From a bacterium (GTDB lineage Bacteria > Patescibacteriota > Patescibacteriia > 2-12-FULL-60-25): DNA of 64,000 bases. The stretch spans positions 1,184,625 through 1,248,624 of the forward strand of contig JAJYXM010000016.1 in assembly GCA_021796435.1 (NCBI GenBank), in the 5' to 3' direction. Made by a program: the position numbers and the translations under genes. The notes beneath the pieces are model-generated. The model was given only the letters and a program-made list of their open reading frames with translations. It was not told where the DNA came from and did not search any database. This document shows positions 1 to 8,335 of this stretch, piece after piece (the first letter of the stretch is position 1; the number at the start of each line of letters is the position of its first letter).

Positions 1-1
1 G

Positions 2-325
2 CCGCTGCAGAAGATCACGACCGTAGACCGCAATGTCTTGCGCATCGGCGCGTATGAACTGGTCTTCGATGCGGACATACCGTCCAAGGTCGCCATCAAT
101 GAAGCGATCGAGTTGGCCAAGACTTTCGGCGGTGAATCTTCGGGTAAATTCGTGAACGGCGTATTGGGCGCAGTGTACCGCGACCAACAGGCGCAAGGCA
201 TCATGAAAGAGGCGGACAAACAAAAAGAAAAGAAGAAAGACGAGGAAGGCGAAAAAAAACAAAACGATAAAGATAATTCTAACGAAGAAAAAGACGAAAC
301 GACTTCGATGAAGGACACGGAATAA
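2..325 (+). CDS. nusB: NusB transcription antitermination factor, C-terminal part (5' truncated)
   Basis: The reading frame enters from the left edge, so only the last 107 codons are seen. The first 60 residues carry the NusB C-terminal core, with the stretches [13 protein letters not shown] and [12 protein letters not shown] followed by [13 protein letters not shown]. NusB pairs with NusE (S10) on boxA RNA during rRNA transcription. The last 47 residues form a Lys/Glu/Asp-rich tail that ordinary NusB proteins lack; it looks disordered. The gene is 39 bp upstream of rnc on the same strand, so the two rRNA-related genes are probably co-transcribed. The assignment is firm; the start lies outside the window. 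Confidence 0.93.
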   Translation, partial: PLQKITTVDRNVLRIGAYELVFDADIPSKVAINEAIELAKTFGGESSGKFVNGVLGAVYRDQQAQGIMKEADKQKEKKKDEEGEKKQNDKDNSNEEKDETTSMKDTE

Positions 326-364
326 TCCGTTGACTTCGTTGACGTCGTTCCCAAGCGAACGACT

Positions 365-1078
365 ATGAGCGAAAATTACATCCCAAATCTCGCGGTGCTG
401 GAGGAACGTTTAGGTTATACCTTCAAGGACAAGACCTACATCAACGAAGCCTTGACGCACCGTTCCTATCTGAACGAGCATCCCAGCTTCCCCTTCACGC
501 ATAACGAGCGTCTGGAGTTCTTGGGCGATGCGGTCCTGGAAGTGATCGTGACGGAATATCTCTTCAGGAACTACGCCAATCCGGAGGGAGAGCTGACCAA
601 CTGGCGCGCCGCTTTGGTGAACGCCAAGACCCTAGCCGGAATCGCGACACAACTCGAATTCGAAGAGTTCCTGCTGCTTTCGAAAGGCGAAGCACGAGAC
701 AAGAATTCGAAGGCTCGCATGTACATCCTGGCTAACGCCATCGAAGCCATCATCGGCGCCATCTATCTGGACGGCGGCATGGAAGGCGCGACCGGATTCA
801 TCCATAAACACATACTTTCGCATCTTGATTTCATCCTGAAGAACGAACTGTACGTGGATCCGAAGAGCAAGTTCCAAGAGACTGCCCAGGAGCTTTTGGG
901 CATTACGCCGGTGTACAAGGTGTTGGAAGAAAAAGGGCCGGATCACGCCAAGGAATTCACGGTCGGCGTGTTTTTGGAGAAAGAGATGGTTGCTGTCGGC
1001 GAAGGCAGCTCAAAACAGGAAGCCCAAGTAGCAGCGGCACAAGCCGGGTTGGAAGCCAAAGGGTGGAACACGAAATAA
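365..1078 (+). CDS. rnc: Ribonuclease III
   Basis: A 237-residue enzyme of normal length that cuts double-stranded RNA and matures rRNA precursors. The N-terminal catalytic domain carries the signature NERLEFLGDAVL at residues 47-58, which supplies acidic metal ligands, and a second acidic helix NAIEAIIGAIYLDGG. A double-stranded RNA binding domain follows from about residue 165 (DPKSKFQETAQ) to the end. The ATG at 365 gives the canonical start. It follows nusB closely and is followed by a strong bidirectional hairpin shared with the convergent tRNA-Arg gene. Confidence 0.97.
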   Translation: MSENYIPNLAVLEERLGYTFKDKTYINEALTHRSYLNEHPSFPFTHNERLEFLGDAVLEVIVTEYLFRNYANPEGELTNWRAALVNAKTLAGIATQLEFEEFLLLSKGEARDKNSKARMYILANAIEAIIGAIYLDGGMEGATGFIHKHILSHLDFILKNELYVDPKSKFQETAQELLGITPVYKVLEEKGPDHAKEFTVGVFLEKEMVAVGEGSSKQEAQVAAAQAGLEAKGWNTK

Positions 1079-1090
1079 GAAGAAATCATC

Positions 1091-1122
1091 AGACAAAACC
1101 CGGCTTCAACCGGGTTTTGTCT
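1091..1122. terminator. Bidirectional hairpin terminator between rnc and tRNA-Arg
   Basis: A perfect 13-bp inverted repeat (AGACAAAACCCGG and its complement) with a 6-nt loop. A-rich and T-rich outer arms allow it to act in both directions. It sits exactly between the stop of rnc and the 3' end of the convergent tRNA. Confidence 0.85.
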
Positions 1123-1123
1123 A

Positions 1124-1200
1124 TGGTGCGCCAGGAGGGATTCGAACCCCCGACCTTCAGCTTCGAAGGCTGTTGCTCTATCCAGCTGAGCTACTGGCGC
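1124..1200 (-). tRNA. tRNA-Arg(TCG)
   Basis: A 77-nt cloverleaf with encoded CCA. The acceptor stem starts GCGCCAG, the D-stem is GCTC/GAGC, the anticodon loop is CTTCGAA (anticodon TCG, reading CGA), and the T-loop is TTCGAAT. Unlike the other tRNA genes in the window it has no broken copies nearby. Confidence 0.95.
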
Positions 1201-1257
1201 ATGACTCTTGTCGCATGCGGAATATACGGTTTTCGACCCGATTCGTCAATTAACGAA

Positions 1258-1279
1258 AGCAGCCCGGGGCAGGGCTGCT
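1258..1279 (-). terminator. Hairpin terminator after the small membrane protein gene
   Basis: An 8-bp inverted repeat AGCAGCCC/GGGCTGCT with a short loop, followed on the minus strand by a T-rich stretch. It lies 29 bp past the stop of the minus-strand gene. Confidence 0.7.
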
Positions 1280-1307
1280 AGGTGGAAGAGACGGCGAGAT
1301 GACGCGG

Positions 1308-1943
1308 CTACTCGACGCTCCAGGAGATGAGCCGACGGAAGTTGATGCCTTTGGGGACGAGCGCTTCGTCCAGCTTGCTCAACATGAGCGCCTGGAGTGC
1401 GTCGGTCTGGCGCTGATCGTACGGGTTGTAGAACCTGGCCAGCTCCTTGGAGTTGGCGTTGTTGAACTCGTAGATCTCGAACATCACCACATCGTGGAGC
1501 CGACAGTTACGCGGACCTTGATCTGGACAGCTCGTGTCCGGCCGAAGATCGACGCTGCGGGCGAAGAGGATCGGATCCACGATTTCGACCTCGATCCGAT
1601 ACTTGAGGTGCCGTACCTTGGGGTTCTCGGTGATGGGTCGGACCTCGCCTTCGACTTCCGTCTTCTTGGCCAGCTCGATGCACTCACGGTGCCAGCACAT
1701 CGTGGGTTCGCTGAACTCGGAGAGATGTATGCCGTCGAAGCGTATACCGGACTCGCCCGGCGAAGGGATGTAGCTGTATCGATGCAGGGCGAAGATGCCC
1801 GCGAGGCACGGAAGCGAGGCGAGAATGAAGACGCGTTTGCCTAAGCGTTGGCGGCTCTTCAATGGCTCGGTACACATGCCGATTGCCGCGACGGCGGCGA
1901 TAGAGAATACGACGAAGACGGATGCGATGAGATAGAACGCCAT
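1308..1943 (-). CDS. Membrane-anchored hypothetical protein, possibly SPFH-like
   Basis: 211 residues. Two hydrophobic segments lie at the N-terminus (about residues 3-23 and 37-55), followed by a soluble domain. The part YRIEVEIVDPILFARSV and the later helix with LMLSKLDEAL faintly recall SPFH/band-7 domains, but this is not strong enough for a family call. The start ATG is preceded by AAAGG about 8 nt upstream. The gene stands alone with its own terminator, opposite in orientation to rnc. Function unknown. Confidence 0.7.
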   Translation of the reverse strand: MAFYLIASVFVVFSIAAVAAIGMCTEPLKSRQRLGKRVFILASLPCLAGIFALHRYSYIPSPGESGIRFDGIHLSEFSEPTMCWHRECIELAKKTEVEGEVRPITENPKVRHLKYRIEVEIVDPILFARSVDLRPDTSCPDQGPRNCRLHDVVMFEIYEFNNANSKELARFYNPYDQRQTDALQALMLSKLDEALVPKGINFRRLISWSVE

Positions 1944-2013
1944 GAGCGACCGCCTTTCATGGGAATGAACAGCCAGAATTTGGCACGGATGAGCGGATCA
2001 GTCAATACACAAG

Positions 2014-2035
2014 ATCCCGGGTCTCTGCCCGGGAT
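2014..2035 (-). terminator. Hairpin terminator of the envelope operon
   Basis: An 8-bp perfect inverted repeat ATCCCGGG/CCCGGGAT with a 6-nt loop, just beyond the stop of the last gene of the GT4-DUF4012-DUF11 operon on the minus strand. Confidence 0.6.
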
Positions 2036-2063
2036 GATCCTTAACTTTAGCTGATGAATGGTC

Positions 2064-3998
2064 TTACGATTTCCTGACTACGCCTTTGTTCTTGGCGCCG
2101 TCATCGTTCTGCAGATCGGTCGTCAGATGGTCTTTGGTCATGGTCAACGCATCGCCATTCTGGACATCCTTGGCGTCGAAGCGCGTCTCCCCCACCAGTT
2201 CGGCGAAGCGGTTGGCGTCGAATTCGGTCGGCGTCAGCTGTACATCGAACTCCGCCGTTATCTCCGTTATGTCGGTCGGCATCTTATTGAGGGTCCAGGT
2301 CACCATCCGTGTCTTTTCATCGTACGTCAATTCACCGGCGGATACGTCGATAGTCCCGGGCCAGACGACATTATCCGGCAATTTTGCGCTGACCTTCAGG
2401 TCGGACAACTCATGCAAACTCTTATCCACGGTCCATAAAATCCGATAAGAAGTAGTCTGTCCGACTTCGGGGGGCAAAGGCCCCGTCCCCATGGGTGCAC
2501 CTTCTTCGGTGAAATAGCGCGCCTCGGTAGTGAGCTTGGCGTCGGAGCGCAGCCGGAACACCATAGGTTTGGTGCGTACGACGCGATCGAGTTTGGCACC
2601 GCCGACGAACTCGACATCAGCTTCGGCCGTGGCTTGGAATGCGTCGAACAGCGTCCCGGAAGCGGCCGAGGAGATGAGCGGAACAGAGAATTCGATGACG
2701 CCATCCTGACCTGTCGGCATCCGTTCCAGCATCTCCAAGGAGCTCTTGTCCCAGACGAGTTGGTTGTCACGTTGCGTTCCGGAGCTGTTGTCGAACAGTC
2801 CCGACCAATCCAAGAGGTCGAAATCCGAGGGTTTCTTGGGCACGACCGGAGACGTACCGGAGGCAGAGAGCGGTTCGAATATGACATGTAAGACGATGTT
2901 CTTGAGTTCTTCGCCGGAAGTATTCTCGTAGCCCAAGGAAAAATGCAGAGCATCGCCGAGGTTGACGGAGCGGTCGGCATCAGAGCCATTGGCGACGAGT
3001 TTGAGACCTAGATCTCCAGCCAAGAGCGAGACGACCGTGTCCGTCTTTTGCGCCGCCAAGAAACTCCCGTCGAGACCTATCTTACCGGTCTCCCCCAGCA
3101 CGTGCAGTTCACCGCCTGATCCGGAAGCGAAAATTCCGCTTACGCTAAGCGTCGAAGAGGCGCCGGCAGGCAGCTCACCGATGGGCATGACTACCATATC
3201 GCCGTCAGAAGCGGTGGATGAGGTGGCGTCGCGCACAAAACCATGCGGCAGTGTGAGGTGTGCCTCCAGCCCATCGAGCGGGATCGAACCCGTATTGCTG
3301 ACCGAGTAGACAAACGTGACTTTGTCGCCCGGTATCATCTTTTCGGGAGCGCTGATGGAACCAGACAGGACGCTATCAGAATATTCCAGCTGTTGCGTCG
3401 CGAGCGCCTCGAAATCGCTGTTGAACGAAGCAGGCCGATAAGTGCCAACAGCCTGGATGGCTGACTTGGTGCCTAAAGCGCCGAGGAAAACCCCTTTGAC
3501 CTGGATGGTGCCACGTCCGCCATACTCGATGGAGCCCAGACGCCATGTCATGCCGGCTGCCGGCATTTCCGGATTAGTGCTGATGATCCTGAAATCAGTG
3601 GGGAAACTGACGCGCACCTCTGCCGAGGCCAGCGGCTCGTTGGAGACGTTGCTGTAATTGATGAAGTAAGTGCTCTCCTGGCCCAATGTCACGCGTGCGG
3701 GCCCGTCGATCTTGAGCTGCAAACCTTGACCACCGAAGCCCTTGAACGGTTTGAAGAAGATGAATCCCGCCCAGACGGAAGCCAGAAGCAGCGTCAGGAA
3801 TATGATCATTCCGGCGACGACATAGAGGATCCAAGGACGGCGCCTGATCTCGAGCTTACTCATGTCCGGGACTGCACCATCAGCATCCTTAAAAATGGTG
3901 GACAAACCCTTGTCCATCTCATCTTCCTTCTTCTTCCCTATCTCGACGCTTTCCGGATCCTCAAGGAGCACTGGCGGTTTTGTTTTCTTCTTGCCCAT
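2064..3998 (-). CDS. Membrane-anchored DUF11-type repeat protein
   Basis: 644 residues. A charged cytoplasmic N-terminus of about 55 residues is followed by one transmembrane helix (WILYVVAGMIIFLTLLL region), then a long extracytoplasmic part made of repeated beta-sandwich units. Phrases such as TYFINYSN, KVTFVYSVSNTG and LHFSLGYENTSGE are typical of DUF11/CARDB-like adhesive repeats. It is the last gene of a three-gene operon and overlaps the DUF4012 gene by 38 bp, so translation is probably coupled. Likely a cell-surface structural or adhesion protein; no enzymatic motif seen. Confidence 0.8.
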   Translation of the reverse strand: MGKKKTKPPVLLEDPESVEIGKKKEDEMDKGLSTIFKDADGAVPDMSKLEIRRRPWILYVVAGMIIFLTLLLASVWAGFIFFKPFKGFGGQGLQLKIDGPARVTLGQESTYFINYSNVSNEPLASAEVRVSFPTDFRIISTNPEMPAAGMTWRLGSIEYGGRGTIQVKGVFLGALGTKSAIQAVGTYRPASFNSDFEALATQQLEYSDSVLSGSISAPEKMIPGDKVTFVYSVSNTGSIPLDGLEAHLTLPHGFVRDATSSTASDGDMVVMPIGELPAGASSTLSVSGIFASGSGGELHVLGETGKIGLDGSFLAAQKTDTVVSLLAGDLGLKLVANGSDADRSVNLGDALHFSLGYENTSGEELKNIVLHVIFEPLSASGTSPVVPKKPSDFDLLDWSGLFDNSSGTQRDNQLVWDKSSLEMLERMPTGQDGVIEFSVPLISSAASGTLFDAFQATAEADVEFVGGAKLDRVVRTKPMVFRLRSDAKLTTEARYFTEEGAPMGTGPLPPEVGQTTSYRILWTVDKSLHELSDLKVSAKLPDNVVWPGTIDVSAGELTYDEKTRMVTWTLNKMPTDITEITAEFDVQLTPTEFDANRFAELVGETRFDAKDVQNGDALTMTKDHLTTDLQNDDGAKNKGVVRKS

Positions 3999-6618
3999 TA
4001 TTGGTGGTCATTAAGGCCGCTACGACCTTGTCTTTATCCCAAAGCCCGGAATATCCCAATCCGCTCGAGGTCTCGTCAGGCTTGCGGCTCCAGGCCAAGC
4101 TCCAGCTTTGCGGATATTCGACGGAAGAGATGAGTTTACGGTCGCTCTTCCCGGATTGGCTCGTCAGGAGCAGCAGATATGCTCCCCGGGCATTATCTGT
4201 ACCGGACGTCTGGTCCGTGTCGAGCTTGGAAAGGAGGTCGCCAGTAGTGAACGGCAACTTATAGCTCAAGGCTACTGTCTGTGATCGTCCCGGATCGAGC
4301 TGCAGCCAACCGCTGATGACGGTGCGGTCGCCTTCCTGCCCGACCTTCACGCCGTCCGCGTAATCATTCATCGTCGATTCGACGGCGGCGATCTCGGGAT
4401 CCGGCAGATCCTCCGCCAAAGGCTGTTTGAAGAACTTCTGGTCAGGGGTATTGAAACCAGCGGCCGTTACGAGCTTACTTCCCTTGGGTACATAGACACG
4501 CAGATAGACCACGTTACGTACGCCGCTGAATGGCTCGTTCTTGATGCCGTTATGCGTGCGGTACAGCGTCAGATGATCGGTGATCGAGCCGTCCTCGCCT
4601 ATCTCCACCCGATGCTCGACGGATTCGTCTATGACGCCGTCCGTCTTCTGACCTGCGATATTCGTCTCGATGACGGCCAAGCTGTCGCCAGCGACAGGTT
4701 TAAGCCGACCGCTCCAATCGAACTTTTCGGCTAAGGCTTCATCGTCCGGGTCGGTGAAATACAACTGGATGTCTTTCGTCGATATGGATTCAGCCGCCAA
4801 GGCAGCCAGCTTGAGCCATTCGTCCTTGCCGAAAGACTTACTGCGCTCCATGACCTTGTCCATAAGGTCACCGACGAATTTCTTAGGCGTATTGGCCGTC
4901 TTGTCGTATTCGAGTTCGACCGCTTTCTGCGTCTCGGTCTGGAAATTAGAGGCATCGATCGTCTTACCGTACTCCGGCATCTCGATCGGACCGGTGACGG
5001 CCAAGACCTTTTCCATGAACGTGGAATTGACGGTGATTATCCCGTCGACCGTGGGCTGGCCCGACTTACTCCAGAACCAACGGATCTTTTCGGCGCTGGT
5101 CGGGAAATCCGGGAACCAGTTGGCGTCCTGGAATTGCCATAAGGTATTGATGAGTTCGAGCGGCTGCGGCGGCAAGACGCGGGCAGTCAGTTGGCCTTTG
5201 ATGTCATATGTGCCGCCTGCGGGAACATTGATCTTCGCTATCGCGCCCCGATCGAGCGCGACTTCGGCGTACGAACCCATGAAACCGCCGGTCGGACGGA
5301 TTTCGGCCGGGTTCTGGAAGATCACGAGGTAATTATGCTTGTAGTCACGTCCGGCCAGGCGAGAGAGGAAATCAGCCAACAGAGTGAATTCACGGACAGC
5401 TTGAGTCGAATCATCGAGCTGCGGCAGGATCTTCGCGATCTGGTCGCGCTGTTCCGGCGGCAGCGAATTGACGTCGATGGTGGCCGCGGCTTTGGCCGAG
5501 TCGGACAACAGGTTCTGCGCGGTGCGGGCATAGGCGGCCATGACATCCAATCTCTCATCGAGCCGGCGATCGGGTTCGCTGAAGACTTTATCGAAACCTA
5601 CGGCCAAGAGCCTGGCGGCCTCGGCGGTCTTATCCCCCACTTCGAGCAAAGCTTTGGCGCTGCGGTACTTGCCGGAGAACAAGCTGGCCGCGGCTGTCGC
5701 CAAGGCGCTCGTGTTCTCGAGTGCGGTATCGGTATCGCGGAACATGGCGGAAGCCCGCTTGAGGGCTTCGGCAGAACCGGCAGCGGTCGTCGCGGCGCCG
5801 GCGGACATGAGTTCGCCTACGGCCTGTTCTCCCTGCGCTTGGACATCGTCTTTGGTGGACGACAAGGAGCGATACAGCATGACGGCATTCGCCGGCAAAG
5901 TGACGACCAGTATCATGGCCACGAGGCCGATGCCTACGCGGGCAAACGAGAGGCGCGGGACCTCGACCAGACCGATCGACTCTACGGCTTCTTCGGCGAT
6001 CGCCATCTCAACCTTTTCAGCCCTCCTGAACAAACTTCCGAAGACCTGCAAAGCATCGCGTAAACCGCTTGTCAGCCATTCGAAACGGCCGTATACCTTG
6101 CTGTAAGCCTGGTCAAAATCATCTGGCGTGAATTGCCCTGACGCATAGCGCGGGTCGATGCCTAAAGATGTCAGGTCCTTGCCTAAAGCCGAGAAAGCAT
6201 CGATGGAAGGAGCCGCGATGACGGGCGAATCGAACGACTCGGATGCGACTTTGCTGCGTGTAGCTTGTTGGCGAGTCAGCGGAAGGTGCTGCAACGAGAT
6301 GACATAAGGGCTTTGAACGTGCTTGCCTTCTTTTATGCCTACGGCTTTAGCCTTGTCTCCCCCGGTAGGTCTGATGCTCACAGCCAACTCCAAAATGGCT
6401 TTATCGAGCGATGCGACTTCATCCACATGCAACGGCGGGCGCGAAAGCTCGATAGCTTTATTCCATTGTCTCTGCTTGCGTCCGCGGCGTGGACCGAGCG
6501 GAGTCTGCAACACGGCGCCTTCGCGCTCGACGACGGAAGAAAGTTGTTCGTCCAATAGACTATCGCCGCCGTCTTTGGGGCGGCGCTTGGGCGGTACTTT
6601 GTAAGCTTTTACAATCAC
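3961..6618 (-). CDS. DUF4012 domain membrane protein
   Basis: 885 residues with a GTG start that overlaps the stop of the upstream glycosyltransferase by 4 bp (GTGA). A cytoplasmic N-terminal region of about 225 residues precedes one transmembrane helix (residues about 226-248), then an external region. The DUF4012 signature is clear around residues 430-560 (QNPAEIRPTGGFMGSYAEV, then WFPDFPTSAEKIRWFW and VDGIITVN). DUF4012 proteins are common in Patescibacteria and usually sit beside polysaccharide genes; their activity is not established. The neighbours here suggest an envelope glycan role. Confidence 0.88.
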   Translation of the reverse strand: MIVKAYKVPPKRRPKDGGDSLLDEQLSSVVEREGAVLQTPLGPRRGRKQRQWNKAIELSRPPLHVDEVASLDKAILELAVSIRPTGGDKAKAVGIKEGKHVQSPYVISLQHLPLTRQQATRSKVASESFDSPVIAAPSIDAFSALGKDLTSLGIDPRYASGQFTPDDFDQAYSKVYGRFEWLTSGLRDALQVFGSLFRRAEKVEMAIAEEAVESIGLVEVPRLSFARVGIGLVAMILVVTLPANAVMLYRSLSSTKDDVQAQGEQAVGELMSAGAATTAAGSAEALKRASAMFRDTDTALENTSALATAAASLFSGKYRSAKALLEVGDKTAEAARLLAVGFDKVFSEPDRRLDERLDVMAAYARTAQNLLSDSAKAAATIDVNSLPPEQRDQIAKILPQLDDSTQAVREFTLLADFLSRLAGRDYKHNYLVIFQNPAEIRPTGGFMGSYAEVALDRGAIAKINVPAGGTYDIKGQLTARVLPPQPLELINTLWQFQDANWFPDFPTSAEKIRWFWSKSGQPTVDGIITVNSTFMEKVLAVTGPIEMPEYGKTIDASNFQTETQKAVELEYDKTANTPKKFVGDLMDKVMERSKSFGKDEWLKLAALAAESISTKDIQLYFTDPDDEALAEKFDWSGRLKPVAGDSLAVIETNIAGQKTDGVIDESVEHRVEIGEDGSITDHLTLYRTHNGIKNEPFSGVRNVVYLRVYVPKGSKLVTAAGFNTPDQKFFKQPLAEDLPDPEIAAVESTMNDYADGVKVGQEGDRTVISGWLQLDPGRSQTVALSYKLPFTTGDLLSKLDTDQTSGTDNARGAYLLLLTSQSGKSDRKLISSVEYPQSWSLAWSRKPDETSSGLGYSGLWDKDKVVAALMTTNNGQEENKTASAP

Positions 6619-7730
6619 ACTCGATTTTTGGCTGAATAATATGCCTCAAGGGTCGTCTTTGCGGTTTTATTCCAGTCGTGGCGCAGTCGCAGATCTTGCG
6701 CTGCCGCTCGCGCAGACTCCCGGGCTTTTTTCGTGTCGCTTAACACCTTTTCTACAGCCAAAAGTATACCATTTTCATCGCCGGCATGAAAGAACTCGAC
6801 GCCTCGCGTGCCCAACACTTCGGGCAAGGATGTCGCATCCGAGCTGACGACGGGGCAACCATGCGCCAAAGCCTCCAGTGGAGGCAGACCAAAACCTTCG
6901 AAATGCGAAGGGAAGACCAACATCTCGGCTCCACGATAGAGCTTAACCAGATCGTCATCGCCGACCTTACCGAGATACTCAACTCCGTCCTGTCGGAAGT
7001 GCTTCTCTTGCGTACGTCGCATGAAGACATCCATCTCACCTGCTATCTTGAGACGCAAATCAGGATGACGAGCGGAGATTTTCGGCCAGGCAGCCAACAG
7101 ATCATCAAGTCCTTTGTGGGGGTAGGCCGAGCCGACGTAGAGCAGGTACCCAGCATCAACATCCGGCCTTTCGGCTGCAAGGTTCGAAGCATCGATTTGA
7201 GGCATACCTTCGCCGGTGACGGTGATCTTGTCTTTGGAGCCGGGATAGAAGCTCTCGATGTCATGTCGGGTGAACTCGGTCGGGACAAGGATTTTTCTTG
7301 CGCTTTTCACGGCGTGCCTGAGCACGGCACGATACAGGAAACGTTTCAGAAGACGGGTCGGCCAACTGCGCCTGGAGGTCTTGGCGCTGGCAGGGAAATG
7401 ACGGAGCAATAGATCATGTACGGTCACGACAAGCGGACCGTGATAAAACAACGGCACGTTCCAATGCGGCACGTGGACGATGTCTGCGCCGATGCGTTTG
7501 AGGATTCCTGGCAGCTTGGTCTGCTCATCCAAACCATACCAACCGATAGGAGCAATGACGCTGCTGACGCGGGGGTGACCGATGAACGGATGCACGGGGT
7601 CTTTGACGACCAGGATGAACTCATCCGATGTCCCGAGATCCAACATGGCACGGATCAATTCTTCGATATATCGCCCTATTCCGCGGGTATTATCCGCGCC
7701 CATCATGCGTGCATCGATGGCGATCTTCAT
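6615..7730 (-). CDS. GT4-family glycosyltransferase
   Basis: 371 residues, GT-B fold. The N-terminal half shows GIGRYIEELIRAM and VTVHDLLLRHFP; the C-terminal half carries the GT4 donor-binding segment FEGFGLPPLEALAHGCPVV with the spaced glutamates. It transfers a sugar from a nucleotide donor to a growing glycan. First gene of the envelope operon. Its ATG lies only 6 nt after a -10 box TAACTT paired with TTGTCA at 17 nt, so the transcript probably starts at or next to the ATG. Confidence 0.92.
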   Translation of the reverse strand: MKIAIDARMMGADNTRGIGRYIEELIRAMLDLGTSDEFILVVKDPVHPFIGHPRVSSVIAPIGWYGLDEQTKLPGILKRIGADIVHVPHWNVPLFYHGPLVVTVHDLLLRHFPASAKTSRRSWPTRLLKRFLYRAVLRHAVKSARKILVPTEFTRHDIESFYPGSKDKITVTGEGMPQIDASNLAAERPDVDAGYLLYVGSAYPHKGLDDLLAAWPKISARHPDLRLKIAGEMDVFMRRTQEKHFRQDGVEYLGKVGDDDLVKLYRGAEMLVFPSHFEGFGLPPLEALAHGCPVVSSDATSLPEVLGTRGVEFFHAGDENGILLAVEKVLSDTKKARESARAAAQDLRLRHDWNKTAKTTLEAYYSAKNRV

Positions 7731-7736
7731 GCCAAC

Positions 7737-7765
7737 AAGTTAAGGCCAATGCTGCGGATTGACAA
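7737..7765 (-). promoter_or_regulatory. Promoter of the GT4-DUF4012-DUF11 operon
   Basis: Minus strand TTGTCA, 17-nt spacer, TAACTT. The predicted start of transcription coincides with the ATG of the glycosyltransferase, implying a leaderless mRNA. Confidence 0.6.
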
Positions 7766-7822
7766 GTGCGACTTTTTGTGGCATCAATACCTAGTTCTGT
7801 TTGTCCGAAACGGAGAGGGGTG

Positions 7823-8266
7823 ATGAGCAAGATGAATCCCAGACCGATCCTCACGGTCGTCAAACGCAACTTGACCGCACCTTCCAAACCCGACGAGCTG
7901 GATCAGTGCCGTGTCATCGCAGAAGCCATCATGCGGATGGAGATCACGGATGCGGTCATGCTGGACTCGGCTGGCTGCACGGTCAGCGTGCGCTATCGAG
8001 GCGCGGCTCGACCCAAACCCTACTGGAGCGATTGGACCATCGCCCAGATCGGCCTCGTGGGCTCCAATAGCCACTGGCTAGCAAAAATCGGCGCCGTGGT
8101 CCCGCAGACCAAGGAGCTGACGCTCATCCCACGGCCAGATAAGCTGGACGTCTCCCTGGCGCTTCAAGCGAAGGAGGAGACAGCCATCCATCAGGTCGCT
8201 TTCATCAGGCTGAGCGTGGTCTTCAAGCCATTCCAGTGCTCACGCATCTTCCACCTCGTGCAATGA
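7823..8266 (+). CDS. Hypothetical protein, 147 residues
   Basis: No family recognised. The start is the ATG preceded by a purine-rich GGAGAGGGG site; an upstream in-frame ATG at 7766 has no ribosome site and would add 19 poor residues. The product is a soluble mixed alpha/beta-looking protein with no signal peptide or transmembrane segment and no recognisable catalytic motif. It is a single gene with its own terminator, flanked by unrelated genes, and belongs to the class of isolated orphan genes in this window. Confidence 0.6.
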   Translation: MSKMNPRPILTVVKRNLTAPSKPDELDQCRVIAEAIMRMEITDAVMLDSAGCTVSVRYRGAARPKPYWSDWTIAQIGLVGSNSHWLAKIGAVVPQTKELTLIPRPDKLDVSLALQAKEETAIHQVAFIRLSVVFKPFQCSRIFHLVQ

Positions 8267-8283
8267 CAGCTCACTGCTCAAAA

Positions 8284-8308
8284 AGCCCCGCCCTAAAAAG
8301 GTGGGGCT
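8284..8308. terminator. Hairpin between convergent orphan gene and sensor kinase
   Basis: AGCCCCGCC paired with GGTGGGGCT (one G-U pair) around the A-rich loop CTAAAAA. It serves the gene ending at 8266 and may also stop transcripts of the convergent kinase gene. Confidence 0.7.
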
Positions 8309-8335
8309 ATCTCGTTATCCATCTTTCATGCCCAA

